Program-made: the position numbers and the translations under genes | The notes under the pieces: generated by a model | The model's database searches: none | The model's input: only the letters and a program-made list of their open reading frames with translations | What the model was told of the DNA's origin: nothing | In this document: positions 23,079 to 32,470 of the stretch, piece after piece | Layout: every line of letters begins with the position of its first letter | Numbering within the stretch: position 1 is the stretch's first letter | DNA from: Trebonia sp963771985 | GTDB taxonomy: Bacteria > Actinomycetota > Actinomycetes > Streptosporangiales > Streptosporangiaceae | Assembly: GCA_963771985.1 (NCBI GenBank) | Contig: CAVYVO010000003.1 | Coordinates: 496,001 to 560,000 of the forward strand | Length of the DNA stretch: 64,000 bases | Direction: 5' to 3'

Positions 23079-25049
23079 GTGGCCGACCCGTCCCGTTACC
23101 GACCCGCCCCGGGGGAGATCCCGGAGGAGCCAGGTGTGTACCGGTTCCGCGATGAGCGGGGGCGGGTCATCTACGTCGGGAAGGCCAAGTCGCTGCGGCA
23201 GCGGCTGAACCAGTACTTCGCCGACTTCACCGCCCTGCACCCGCGCACCCAGGCGATGCTCACCACGGCGGCCAAGGTCGACTGGACGGTCACGGCGACC
23301 GAGGTCGAGGCCCTGCAGCTGGAGTACTCCTGGATCAAGGAGTTCGACCCCCGGTTCAACGTCAAGTACCGGGACGACAAGAGCTACCCCTACCTCGCGG
23401 TCACCATGGACGAGACCTACCCCCGGGTCATGGTGATGCGCGGCGCCAAGCGGAAGGGCACGCGGTACTTCGGCCCCTACAGCCATGCCTGGGCGATCAG
23501 GGAGACGGTCGACACGCTGCTGCGCGTCTTCCCGGTGCGGACCTGCTCGGGCGGCGTGTTCAAGCGGGCCGGCCAGATCGGCCGGCCGTGTCTGCTCGGC
23601 TACATCGGCAAGTGCAGCGCGCCGTGCGTGCAGCGGGTAACAGCGGCCGAGCACCGGGAGCTCGCCGAGGACTTCTGCGACTTCATGTCCGGGCAGACGG
23701 CCCGCTTCATCAAGAGGCTGGCCGCGGAGATGAAAGCGGCCTCCGACGCCGAGGAGTACGAGCGGGCCGCGCGCCTGCGCGATGACATCAAGGCCCTCGA
23801 GCGGGCCCTGGAGAAGCAGGCCGTGGTCCTCGGCGACGGCACCGACTGCGACGTGATCGCTCTCGCCGAAGACCCGCTCGAGGCCGCCGTCCAGGTCTTC
23901 TACGTGCGCGGCGGGCGGATCCGCGGCCAGCGCGGCTGGGTCCTGGAGAAGGTCGAGGACGTCACCACCGGCGGGCTCGTCGAGCACTTCCTCGGCCAGT
24001 TCTACGGCGAGGGCATGGCGGCCGAGACCGAGGTCAACTCCGGCATCCCGCGCGAGGTGCTCGTCCCGGAGCTGCCGCCCGAGCCCGACTCGATGACGCA
24101 GTGGCTGAGCGAGCGGCGCGGCGGGCCGGTGCAGCTGCGGGTGCCGCAGCGGGGCGACAAGAAGGCCCTCGCCGAGACCGTGGCGCGCAACGCCAAGGAG
24201 GCCCTAGCGCTGCACAAGACGCGGCGGGCGTCGGACCTGACCACGCGCAGCCAGGCGCTGCACGAGATCCAGGAGGCGCTGAACCTGCCCGACGCGCCGC
24301 TGCGCATGGAGTGCTACGACGTCTCCAACCTGCAGGGCACGCACGTGGTCGCGTCGATGGTCGTCTTCGAGGACGGCCTGGCCCGCAAGAGCGAGTACCG
24401 CCGGTTCTCCATCAAGGGCTTCGACGGCTCCGACGACATCTCCGCGATCCGCGAGGTGATCACCCGCCGGTTCCGCCGTTACCTGGCCGAGCGGGAGGAG
24501 ACCGGCGAGCTGGACATGCTCGGCGACCCGGAGGCGAGGGAAGAGCAGAACCACTTTTCCTCCGAACGGGTGGTGGCGGCTGCCCAGCGCAAGTTCGCTT
24601 ACCCTCCGAACCTGGTCGTCGTGGACGGCGGCGCCGGCCAGGTGGCGGCCGCCGCCGGGGCCCTGGCCGACCTGGGCATCGACGACGTGGCGGTCTGCGG
24701 CCTGGCCAAGCGGCTGGAAGAGGTGTGGCTGCCGGGGGAGGAGTACCCGGTCATCCTGTCCCGCAGCAGCGAGGGACTGTACCTCCTGCAGCGGGTGCGG
24801 GATGAGGCGCACCGGTTCGCGATCACCTATCACAGGCAGAAGCGCGGTAAGGCGGCGACGACGTCCGCGCTGGACGGCATCCCGGGCCTGGGGCCGGCCC
24901 GGCGGGCGGCGCTGCTGAAGAAGTTCGGGTCGGTGAAGGCGATCTCCGCGGCGTCGCCCGACGAGATCGCCGCGGTACAGGGCATCGGTCCGCGGCTCGC
25001 GGGGACGATCGCCGGCACACTACGGGGCCATTCCAAGGGACAGTCATGA
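23079..25049 (+). CDS. uvrC: UvrABC system protein C
   Basis: 656 residues from GTG 23079 (MADPSRYRPAPGEIPEEPG); the upstream open frame is not UvrC-like. GIY-YIG nuclease domain (GVYRFRDERGRVIYVGKAKS), Cys-containing segment, UVR domain (EYERAARLRDDIKALERALEK), RNase H-like 5' nuclease (RMECYDVSNLQGTHVVASM, VVDGGAGQ) and C-terminal tandem helix-hairpin-helix (GIPGLGPARRAALLKKFGS). It makes both incisions in nucleotide excision repair with UvrA and UvrB. It overlaps rapZ by four bases, opening the conserved block. Confidence 0.97.
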   Translation: MADPSRYRPAPGEIPEEPGVYRFRDERGRVIYVGKAKSLRQRLNQYFADFTALHPRTQAMLTTAAKVDWTVTATEVEALQLEYSWIKEFDPRFNVKYRDDKSYPYLAVTMDETYPRVMVMRGAKRKGTRYFGPYSHAWAIRETVDTLLRVFPVRTCSGGVFKRAGQIGRPCLLGYIGKCSAPCVQRVTAAEHRELAEDFCDFMSGQTARFIKRLAAEMKAASDAEEYERAARLRDDIKALERALEKQAVVLGDGTDCDVIALAEDPLEAAVQVFYVRGGRIRGQRGWVLEKVEDVTTGGLVEHFLGQFYGEGMAAETEVNSGIPREVLVPELPPEPDSMTQWLSERRGGPVQLRVPQRGDKKALAETVARNAKEALALHKTRRASDLTTRSQALHEIQEALNLPDAPLRMECYDVSNLQGTHVVASMVVFEDGLARKSEYRRFSIKGFDGSDDISAIREVITRRFRRYLAEREETGELDMLGDPEAREEQNHFSSERVVAAAQRKFAYPPNLVVVDGGAGQVAAAAGALADLGIDDVAVCGLAKRLEEVWLPGEEYPVILSRSSEGLYLLQRVRDEAHRFAITYHRQKRGKAATTSALDGIPGLGPARRAALLKKFGSVKAISAASPDEIAAVQGIGPRLAGTIAGTLRGHSKGQS

Positions 25050-25930
25050 CTGCTGAAGGCAGCGGGGAGCGCGCCGGGCACGGCGCGCCCGACATCGTCA
25101 TCATCACCGGCATGTCCGGCGCGGGCCGGTCCACCGCGGCCAGGTCGCTGGAGGACCTCGGCTGGTACGTGGTGGACAACCTGCCGCCGGCGCTGCTGCC
25201 CACTATGCTCGACCTCGCGGACCGCGCGTCGCTGGCCGGCCTCGCCGCGATCGTCGACGTGCGGTCGCGGGCGCTGCCCACGGACCTGAAGACGGCCATC
25301 TCCTCCCTGGCCACGCGCGGTGTCTCCCCGCAGGTGGTGTTCCTCGAGGCGTCCGACTCCGTGCTGGTGCAGCGGTTCGAGAACGTGCGGCGGCCGCACC
25401 CGATGCAGGGCGCGGGCACGATCGTCGACGGGATCGCGGCCGAGCGGGAGCTGCTGCGCGAGGTGCGCGGCGACTCCGACATCGTGCTGGACACCTCGTC
25501 GCTGAACGTCCACGAGCTGCGCGCCCGGATGCACGCCTACTTCGGCGGGGACTCGGTGACGGGGCTGCGGCTGAACATCGTGTCGTTCGGCTACAAGTAC
25601 GGGCTGCCGGTGGACGCGGACCTGGTCGCCGACTGCCGGTTCCTGCCGAACCCGCACTGGGTGCCCGGGCTGCGGCCGTTTACCGGGCTCGACGCCCCCG
25701 TGCGCGACTACGTGCTCGGCCAGTCCGCCGCCGCGTCGTTCCTCGACGCCTACGTCAAGGTGCTCGAGGTGTCGCTGGCCGGTTTCGAAAGGGAAGGCAA
25801 GAGATACGTGACGCTCGCGGTCGGCTGCACCGGCGGCAAGCACCGCTCGGTCGCGATCGCGCAGCAGCTCGCCGCGCGCCTGCCCGGCCGCGACGTCACC
25901 GTGTCACACCGTGACCTGGGGCGGGAGTGA
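25046..25930 (+). CDS. rapZ: RapZ/YvcJ-family nucleotide-binding protein
   Basis: 294 residues. Walker A GMSGAGRSTAARSLEDLG, WYVVDNLPPALLP, Walker B-like AAIVDVRSR, and the C-terminal domain with FGYKYGLPVDADLVADCRF and VGCTGGKHRSVAIAQQLA. In enteric bacteria RapZ directs RNase E to a small RNA; in Gram-positives the protein is an ATP/GTP-binding protein whose role is less clear. Position between uvrC and yvcK is the standard actinobacterial order. Confidence 0.95.
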   Translation: MTAEGSGERAGHGAPDIVIITGMSGAGRSTAARSLEDLGWYVVDNLPPALLPTMLDLADRASLAGLAAIVDVRSRALPTDLKTAISSLATRGVSPQVVFLEASDSVLVQRFENVRRPHPMQGAGTIVDGIAAERELLREVRGDSDIVLDTSSLNVHELRARMHAYFGGDSVTGLRLNIVSFGYKYGLPVDADLVADCRFLPNPHWVPGLRPFTGLDAPVRDYVLGQSAAASFLDAYVKVLEVSLAGFEREGKRYVTLAVGCTGGKHRSVAIAQQLAARLPGRDVTVSHRDLGRE

Positions 25931-25934
25931 TCCG

Positions 25935-26918
25935 TTGTCTCTGCCATCCCCCGGGGGGACGACCCCCCGTACCCCCCGTGGCCCCCGAGTCGTCGCCCTG
26001 GGCGGCGGGCACGGGCTCGCGGCGTCGCTGTCCGCCCTGCGCAGGGTGACGGACGACGTCACGGCCATCGTCACCGTGGCGGACGACGGCGGGTCGTCCG
26101 GGCGGCTGCGCAAGGAGTTCGGGGTGCTGCCGCCGGGGGACCTGCGGAAAGCGCTCGCCGCCCTGTGCGGCGATGACGAGTGGGGAACGACCTGGTCGCG
26201 GGTGGTGCAGCACCGGTTCGGCGGCTCCGGCGACCTCGCCGGCCACTCGCTGGGCAACCTGCTGATCGCGGGGCTGTGGGACCTGCTCGGCGACCCGGTC
26301 GCCGGCCTGGACTGGGTGGGGCGGCTGCTGCAGGTGACCGGCCGGGTGCTGCCGATGGCCGCCGTGCCGCTGGAGATCGTCGCCGCCGTGGAGGGCGTCG
26401 ACCCTTCGCTGCCGCATGCGGTCTCGGTCGTGCGCGGCCAGGCCGCCGTCGCGGTGACGCCCGGGCGCGTCCGGTCGATCTCGCTGGTGCCGAAGAACCC
26501 GCCGGCCGTGCCCGAGGCGGTCGAGGCGGTGCTATCCGCGGACTGGATCGTGTTCGGGCCGGGCTCGTGGTTCACCAGCGTGCTGCCGCACTTGCTGGTG
26601 CCGTCCCTGCGCCGGGCGCTGGCCGCCGCCGGGGCGCGCCGGCTCGTGGCGCTGAACCTGGTGCCGCAGCCGGGGGAGACCGAGGGATTTTCCCCGCACC
26701 GGCATCTGGAAGTTCTCGCCGACCACGCGCCATCATTGTCTTTTGACGTGGTGCTGGCCGACAGGTCGGCTGTCTCCGGGGCGGAAAGCGAACTCGAGAA
26801 GGCCGCGGGACTGCTGCACGCGTCCCTGGTGTTGTCCGACGTGGCCGCGGCGGACGGCTGCAGGCACGACCCGGGACGGCTCGCTTGCGCCTACCGGCAG
26901 GTCTTCGGGGAGCATTGA
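25935..26918 (+). CDS. yvcK: Gluconeogenesis factor YvcK (CofD-like)
   Basis: 327 residues from TTG 25935, chosen because GGCGGGAG lies 8 bases upstream; a GTG at 25911 overlapping rapZ is possible. Motifs: VVALGGGHGLAASLSALR, TVADDGGSSGRLRKEFG, GHSLGNLLIAGL, and PGSWFTSVLPHLLV. The fold is that of CofD, but the family acts as a UDP-sugar-binding regulator needed for growth on gluconeogenic carbon and for cell shape. It lies in the conserved block and is followed by whiA after 22 bases. Confidence 0.94.
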   Translation: MSLPSPGGTTPRTPRGPRVVALGGGHGLAASLSALRRVTDDVTAIVTVADDGGSSGRLRKEFGVLPPGDLRKALAALCGDDEWGTTWSRVVQHRFGGSGDLAGHSLGNLLIAGLWDLLGDPVAGLDWVGRLLQVTGRVLPMAAVPLEIVAAVEGVDPSLPHAVSVVRGQAAVAVTPGRVRSISLVPKNPPAVPEAVEAVLSADWIVFGPGSWFTSVLPHLLVPSLRRALAAAGARRLVALNLVPQPGETEGFSPHRHLEVLADHAPSLSFDVVLADRSAVSGAESELEKAAGLLHASLVLSDVAAADGCRHDPGRLACAYRQVFGEH

Positions 26919-26940
26919 CTAGGCAGATGGGGGTCTGTTG

Positions 26941-27918
26941 ATGGCGATGACTGGCGTGGTGAAGGACGAGCTCAGCCGCGTGCCGTGCGTGAAGCCGTGC
27001 TGCCGCAAGACCGAGGTGTCCACGCTGCTGCGGTTCGCGGGCGGGCTTAACCTGACCGCGGGGCGGATCGTGATCGAGGCCGAGCTCGACACCGCCGCGG
27101 TGGCCAGGCGGCTGCGCGCCAGCATCGCCGAGGTGTTCGGCCACACGTCCGAGCTGCTCGTCCTCGCCCCGGGCGGGCTGCGCAAGGGCAACAGGTACGT
27201 GGTGCGGGTGTCTCGCGGAGGCGACAGCCTGGCGCGGCAGGCGGGGCTGCTCGACAGCTTCGGGCGGCCGGTCCGCGGGCTGCCCCGCCAGGTGGTGTCG
27301 GGCGGCAGCTGCGACTGCGAGGCCGCCTGGCGCGGCGCGTTCCTCGTGCACGGGTCGCTGACCGAGCCCGGCCGGTCGATGGCCTTCGAGATCACCTGCC
27401 CGGGCTCGGAGGCCGCGCTGGCGCTGGTCGGCGCCGCGCGGCGGCTGAAGATCTCCGCCAAGGCCCGCGAGGTCCGCGGCGTGGACCGGGTGGTGATCCG
27501 CGACGGCGAGGCGATCGCGGCGATGCTTACCCGGCTGGGGGCGCATGATTCGGTGCTGGCGTGGGAGGAGCGGCGGATGCGCCGTGAGGTCCGCGCCACC
27601 GCCAACCGGCTGGCCAACTTCGACGACGCGAACCTGCGCCGGTCCGCCCGCGCGGCCGTCGCGGCCGGCGCCCGGGTGGAGCGCGCGCTGGAGATCCTCG
27701 GCTCGGAAGCCCCTGAGCACCTCACGATGGCCGGCCGCCTGCGGATCGCGCACCGGCAGGCGTCCCTGGAAGAGCTCGGCCAGCTCGCCGACCCGCCGCT
27801 GACCAAGGACGCGATCGCGGGCCGCATCCGCCGCCTGCTGGCGATGGCCGACCGCCGTGCCCACGACCTGGGCCTGCCCAATACGGAAGCCTGCCTCACC
27901 GTCGACATGCTCCCGTAG
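26941..27918 (+). CDS. whiA: Sporulation/division regulator WhiA
   Basis: 325 residues from ATG 26941 (a TTG one codon earlier also reads through). Two LAGLIDADG-like halves (SRVPCVKPCCRKTEVSTLLRF, in parts) and a C-terminal helix-turn-helix (SLEELGQLADPPLTKDAIAG, then RIRRLLAMADRRA). WhiA with WhiB activates the switch from growth to septation in filamentous actinomycetes and is present in nearly all Gram-positives. Here it ends the uvrC block. The usual next gene, gap, is 22.7 kb away. Confidence 0.96.
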   Translation: MAMTGVVKDELSRVPCVKPCCRKTEVSTLLRFAGGLNLTAGRIVIEAELDTAAVARRLRASIAEVFGHTSELLVLAPGGLRKGNRYVVRVSRGGDSLARQAGLLDSFGRPVRGLPRQVVSGGSCDCEAAWRGAFLVHGSLTEPGRSMAFEITCPGSEAALALVGAARRLKISAKAREVRGVDRVVIRDGEAIAAMLTRLGAHDSVLAWEERRMRREVRATANRLANFDDANLRRSARAAVAAGARVERALEILGSEAPEHLTMAGRLRIAHRQASLEELGQLADPPLTKDAIAGRIRRLLAMADRRAHDLGLPNTEACLTVDMLP

Positions 27919-27931
27919 GGATACTGGGGGA

Positions 27932-28904
27932 GTGCGCTACCTCAACGTTGACACCGCCACGAAGATCTCCAAAATCGGCCTGGGCACCTGGCAGTTCGGG
28001 TCCAGGGAGTGGGGATACGGCAAGCCGTACGCCGAACAGGAGGCGCAGGCCATCGTGCGCCGCGCGATCGAGCTCGGCGTCACGCTCTTCGACACCGCTG
28101 AGATCTACGGGTTCGGCCGCAGCGAGCGGATCCTCGGCCAGGCGATCGCGGGGCACCGCGACGAGGTGTTCCTCGCGACGAAGATCCTGCCGATCGCGCC
28201 GCTGCCGCCGATCGTCGAGCAGCGGGCCGTCGCCAGCGCGGACCGCCTGGGCGTCAGCCGTCTGGACCTGTACCAGGTCCACCAGCCGAATCCCTTCGTC
28301 AGGGACTCCGTCATCATGCGCGGCATGCGGCCGCTGCAGCGGATCGGCCTCGTCGGCGAGGTCGGCGTCAGCAACTACTCGCTGAACCGCTGGAAGGCGG
28401 CCGAGGACGCGCTCGGCAGCCGGGTCCTCAGCAACCAGGTGAGCTACAGCCTGGTGGCGCACGAGCCGACGGACGACCTCATCCCCTACGCGGAGCGCAG
28501 CGGCCGCGTGGTGATCGCCTACAGCCCGCTGGCGCAGGGCTTCCTGTCCGGGCGGTATGACGCGTTCGAACCTCCCGGCCAACCGGATCCGGGCGGCCAG
28601 CGCGCTCTTCCTGCCGGAGAACATGGCGCGGGCCGCCGGGCTGTTCCGCGTGCTGCGCGAGGTCGCCGAGGCGCACGACGCCACTCCCGCGCAGACGGCG
28701 CTCGCCTGGGCGATCAGAAGCCCGGCCGTCACGGCCATCCCCGGCGCGTCCAGCGTCGCGCAGCTGGAGAGCAACGCGGCCGCCGCGGAGATCGACCTGA
28801 CCGACGACGAGTGGCGGGCACTGCGGGACGCGGCCGCCCAGTTCCGTCCGGCTACCGGGCCCGCCGCGCTGCCCCGGCTGGTCCGCGCCCGGCTCGGCCG
28901 CTGA
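27932..28904 (+). pseudogene. Aldo/keto reductase, one apparent frameshift
   Basis: A GTG after TGGGGGA starts VRYLNVDTATKISKIGLG. AKR features: GVTLFDTAEIYGFGRSERIL with the catalytic Asp-Tyr pair, the lysine in FLATKIL, and the histidine in YQVHQPNP. The frame continues to SGRYDA near 28565. One surplus base there moves the rest (NLPANRIRAASALFLPENMA to PALPRLVRARLGR) to the next frame. Both halves are well conserved, so a sequence error or a recent mutation is likely. The product would be an NADPH-dependent oxidoreductase of about 323 residues. Its end overlaps the converging MFS gene by 53 bases. Confidence 0.82.
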
Positions 28905-30069
28905 CGTACGCGAGGAATGCGGCGGCGAGGGCGAGCGCCGAGACCGTTGTCAGGCCCGCGGGCAGGCCCGCCGAGGCGGCCAGGAACCCGATCGCGGGCG
29001 GCCCGAACAAGAAGCCGGCGTAGCCGAGGGTGGAGGCGAGCGCGACCCCGTTCGGCCCGGCGAGCAGGCCGGCCCGCGTCATGGCGGCCGGGAACATGTT
29101 GGCGACGCCGAGGCCGGTCAGCGCGAAGCCGGCCAGCGCGACGGGCAGATTGGGTGCCAGCGCCGCGGCCAGCATGCCCGCGCACGCGGTGAGCCCCCCG
29201 CCCACGAGCACCCGGGTCTGCCCGAGGCGCGCGAGCAGCCAGCTGCCGCCCAGCCGCCCGCAGGCCTCGGCCAGCGCGAACGCGGCGTAACCCGCGGCGG
29301 CGAGCCCGGCCCCCGCGCCGAGATCCTCCCGCAGGTGCAGCGCCCCCCAGTCGCCGATGGCGCCTTCACCGTACGCCGAGCAGAGCGCGATCAGCCCGAA
29401 CAGCACCACGACCCGCCACACGTGCTCGCCGGCGCCGGGCCGCGCCGGTGCCACGGCCGGCTCCGCGGCGGCGGGCGGCGGTGCCGTGGCTGGTGCCGCC
29501 GACGGTTCCGCGTGCGCGGGCGGGACCCGGTACCGCAGCACCGTCCGTCCGCAGACAGCCGTCACCGCCAGCCCGGCCAGCGCCACCAGCGCCAGGTGGG
29601 GCAGCGGGGTCAGGTGCGGCGCGAGCAGGCCGCCGAGGGCCGCCCCGGCGAGCCCGCCGAAGCTCCACGCCGCGTGAAAGGACGGCATCACCGGGCGGTC
29701 CAGCGCGGCGACCAGGTTGACGGCGAGGCTGTTCATCGAGACGTTCAAGGCCCCGTACCCGATGCCGAACACCACGAGTCCCAGCCCGAGCCCCAGCGCC
29801 GACCGGGCGAGCGGGGGAAGCAGCAGCGCACAGGACAGCAGCGCGCCCGCCGCGACGATCACCCGGCCGCTGCCGAACCGGCGGCACAGCGCCCCGGAGA
29901 TCGTCATGGTGGCGACGGCCCCGCCGGACGCGCCGAGCAGAGCCAGGCCCAGGGCGGCCGGCGACGCGTGCGTCGCCGCCTTGATCGCGGGGATCCGCAC
30001 CGCCCAGCTGGCGAAGATGAACCCATCGACAGCGAAGAATGCAGTGGCGGCGACCCGGAGCCGGGTCAT
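28852..30069 (-). CDS. Major facilitator superfamily transporter
   Basis: 405 residues from ATG 30069; the longer upstream frame is not protein-like. Twelve predicted helices, with the MFS loop SGALCRRFGSGRVIVAAGAL between helices 2 and 3 and a proline-alanine-rich central loop (residues about 195-215). It resembles the YbjJ/FucP-like group of sugar or drug exporters. It is divergent from a ROK-family regulator with 97 bases between starts, a common arrangement for sugar transport, so ROK control is likely. Confidence 0.87.
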   Translation of the reverse strand: MTRLRVAATAFFAVDGFIFASWAVRIPAIKAATHASPAALGLALLGASGGAVATMTISGALCRRFGSGRVIVAAGALLSCALLLPPLARSALGLGLGLVVFGIGYGALNVSMNSLAVNLVAALDRPVMPSFHAAWSFGGLAGAALGGLLAPHLTPLPHLALVALAGLAVTAVCGRTVLRYRVPPAHAEPSAAPATAPPPAAAEPAVAPARPGAGEHVWRVVVLFGLIALCSAYGEGAIGDWGALHLREDLGAGAGLAAAGYAAFALAEACGRLGGSWLLARLGQTRVLVGGGLTACAGMLAAALAPNLPVALAGFALTGLGVANMFPAAMTRAGLLAGPNGVALASTLGYAGFLFGPPAIGFLAASAGLPAGLTTVSALALAAAFLAYVSGRAGRGPAGAARRAR

Positions 30070-30166
30070 ATCGTTTCGCGAGGTAGCGGGGACGACTGTT
30101 TTGTTTAGCAACTGCACAAAATCTAGGATAGGGGGATGACAAGATGCGGACAACAACTGGCTGGGG

Positions 30167-31369
30167 ATGACCGCTGAGCGCGGCAGCGGCCTGGCCGGCA
30201 CCGCGCTCACGCTGATCCACACCGGGCAGGCGCCCACGCGATCCGCGCTCACCGCGGCCCTGGGCGTCACCCGGGCGACGGCCGGGGCCGTCGCCGCCGA
30301 GCTTCGCGACCTGGGGCTGATCCAGGTAGACGCGGGCCCGCACGGCGGCGCCCACGGCCGCCCGTCACACCGGCTGCTGATCGACCCCGGCGGCCCCGTG
30401 ACGCTCGCCGCCCAGGTATACCCGGACGCCTACGCGGTCGCGCTCGTCGGCCTCGGCGGCCAGATCGTCGCCAGGGCCGGCTGCCCCGCGGACATGCGCG
30501 GCGACCCGGCACGGGCCCTGGCACCGGTCGCGGCGGCCGCGGCGGACCTGCTGCGAAGCTCCGGCCGGGCGTGCGCCGGCGCGGCCTTCGCACTGCCCAC
30601 CGCCATCGCCGAACCCGAAGGCTCGGCGGTCAGCGCCCTCTACCTCGGCTGGCCGACCGGCACCAAGGTCCGCGACATCGCCTCCGCACTGCTGGCCGAG
30701 CAGGGGATCGACGTCCCCTGCCGGGCGGTCAACGACGTCAACGCCGCCGCGCTCGCGGAGCACCGGCACGGCGCGGGCCGGGGCGCGGACTACCTGCTGG
30801 TCGTCTCCGCCGAGCACCGCGGCGTCGGCGGCGCGCTCATCCTGCACGGCGCCCTCTACCGCGGCAGCACCGGACTGTCCATGGAGGCCGGGCACGTCAG
30901 CGTCGATCCCAGCGGCCTCCCATGCCCCTGCGGCAACCGCGGCTGCCTCAGCGTGGAGACCGACGCCGAACGCTTCATGGACCTGGCGGGCCGCGCGCCG
31001 CGGCCGGACAGCGCCGTCTACGATCAGGCCACGGCGATCCTCAGCGCCGAGTACGCCGCCGACCCGCGGGTGCGGGAAGCGGCCGCCGTCCTCGTCCAGC
31101 GGCTCGGCCTCGGCCTGGCCGGCCTGATCAACGTGGTCAACCCCGACCGCGTGCTGCTCGGCGGCCTGCACAAGTACCTGCTGGAAGCGGCCCCGGACCA
31201 GCTGCGCGAGGCCGTCGCGCTGCGCAGCCCGTGGGGCCGCGGCGCTGGCGTCCCCATCCATCCCTGCGCTCTCGGCCAGGGTGGCCTGATCGGCGCCGCC
31301 GAGCTGGCCTGGCAGCCGGTACTCGACGACCCCACCGTCCTCGCCCCGGTGACGCGTCGCCGGGCTTGA
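30167..31369 (+). CDS. ROK-family transcriptional regulator
   Basis: 400 residues. N-terminal winged helix (SALTAALGVTRATAGAVAAE), then the ROK sugar-kinase-like fold with GAAFALPTAIAEPEG, the histidine in MEAGHVSVDP, and the zinc motif CPCGNRGCLSVETD. The glycine-rich ATP loop is weak (VSAEHRGVGGALIL), as in NagC/XylR-type repressors that bind sugars without phosphorylating them. It probably controls the divergent MFS gene. Confidence 0.88.
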   Translation: MTAERGSGLAGTALTLIHTGQAPTRSALTAALGVTRATAGAVAAELRDLGLIQVDAGPHGGAHGRPSHRLLIDPGGPVTLAAQVYPDAYAVALVGLGGQIVARAGCPADMRGDPARALAPVAAAAADLLRSSGRACAGAAFALPTAIAEPEGSAVSALYLGWPTGTKVRDIASALLAEQGIDVPCRAVNDVNAAALAEHRHGAGRGADYLLVVSAEHRGVGGALILHGALYRGSTGLSMEAGHVSVDPSGLPCPCGNRGCLSVETDAERFMDLAGRAPRPDSAVYDQATAILSAEYAADPRVREAAAVLVQRLGLGLAGLINVVNPDRVLLGGLHKYLLEAAPDQLREAVALRSPWGRGAGVPIHPCALGQGGLIGAAELAWQPVLDDPTVLAPVTRRRA

Positions 31370-31404
31370 ACCCGGACAGTGTCCCGTCCATGACATAAGG
31401 TGAT

Positions 31405-31911
31405 ATGGCTGGACGATGGATACTCGAAGCAGACGTGCCCGACGGCGTCGTCGCGTTCGCCGCCGACGAACTGCCCGGCCAGCTGACCGGGCTGCGGGAT
31501 ACGGTAAGGGACGCCGGGGTCGGCTACCTCGGGGTCATCGCCGGCGAGCGAGACGGCCGGGCCGCCGTGGTCGTGCTCGCGATCGCGGCCGCCGCGATGG
31601 AGTTCCCGGCGGGGACCGACCCGGTGCGCTTGCTGGCCGCGACGCTGCGGCGTGAGTACCCGGAGGCCATCGTGGAGGAGTTCGCCATCGCGTCCGGCAC
31701 CGGAGTGGGGATGCGGAGGTGGGAGAGGCGCCACCTTCCGTTCGGGATAACTGGTTGTGATCGTGCCGGAGTGACGCAGGCGCTCGTCCCGTTCGCGGAC
31801 GCCGGGCTGATCGGCGCGGTCACCGGGCTCTGTTTCGATGCCGAGGACCTGGACATGACGACGGTGCTCACGGCCGCGGTCGCGCACCGCATGCGGGCGG
31901 TCCCCGGATGA
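31405..31911 (+). CDS. Conserved-looking protein of unknown function
   Basis: 168 residues, soluble, no signal peptide. A beta-alpha mix with VGYLGVIAGERDGRAAVVVL, a core of alanine-rich helix, and a C-terminus LDMTTVLTAAVAHRMRAV. No family recognised. The stop overlaps the start of the phosphatase gene by four bases (ATGA), so the two are translated together. Confidence 0.7.
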   Translation: MAGRWILEADVPDGVVAFAADELPGQLTGLRDTVRDAGVGYLGVIAGERDGRAAVVVLAIAAAAMEFPAGTDPVRLLAATLRREYPEAIVEEFAIASGTGVGMRRWERRHLPFGITGCDRAGVTQALVPFADAGLIGAVTGLCFDAEDLDMTTVLTAAVAHRMRAVPG

Positions 31912-32444
31912 TCGAGCTGGTCTTCGAGACGCACGCGACCACCGAGGACAACGAGGCCGGGCGGGCGACGGGATGGCTTCCCGGGCGGCTGTCCGCGGCG
32001 GGCCGGGCGCAGGCCCGGGAGCTCGGTCGGCGGCGGGCCGCGGACGGGATCGCCGCGGTGTTCTGCTCTGACCTGGCGCGGGCGGCCGAGACCGCCCAGA
32101 TCGCCTTCGGCGACACCGGCATCCCCGTGCTGTATGACTGGCGGCTGCGCGAGTGCGACTACGGCGCGCGGAACGGGATGCCGGCCGCCGAGATGCACGC
32201 GCGGCGCCGCGAGCACCTCGATGTCCCGTACCCGGGCGGGGAGAGCTGGCGGCAGGCCGTGGCGCGGGTGGGACGGTTCCTCGGTGACCTGCCGCTTCGC
32301 TGGGACGGGCGGCGGATCGTGGTGATCGGGCACGTCGCCACGCGGTGGGGGCTCGACCAGTTCGTCCGCGGCGTCCGGCTCGAGGACCTCGCGGCGGAGG
32401 AGTTCGGATGGCGGCCCGGGTGGGAGTACCGGCTTGACGCCTAG
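31908..32444 (+). CDS. Histidine phosphatase family protein with altered RHG motif
   Basis: 178 residues. Layout of a phosphoglycerate-mutase-like phosphatase: the N-terminal catalytic motif, normally LVRHGxT, reads VFETHATTEDN, keeping the histidine but having threonine in place of arginine. Then GWLPGRLSAAGRAQARELG, AVFCSDLARAAETAQIAF, and the second histidine in IVVIGHVATRWGLDQ. With the nucleophile and second histidine present, activity is possible but substrate handling should differ. Substrate unknown. Confidence 0.82.
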   Translation: MIELVFETHATTEDNEAGRATGWLPGRLSAAGRAQARELGRRRAADGIAAVFCSDLARAAETAQIAFGDTGIPVLYDWRLRECDYGARNGMPAAEMHARRREHLDVPYPGGESWRQAVARVGRFLGDLPLRWDGRRIVVIGHVATRWGLDQFVRGVRLEDLAAEEFGWRPGWEYRLDA

Positions 32445-32455
32445 TAATGCTAGGC
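32439..32455. promoter_or_regulatory. Possible PadR operator
   Basis: GCCTAG-TAATG-CTAGGC, six-base perfect arms, 16 bases before the PadR start and overlapping the phosphatase stop. PadR-family repressors usually control their own gene through such a site. Assigned from position and symmetry only. Confidence 0.45.
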
Positions 32456-32470
32456 ATAGGGTTCCTTGGC

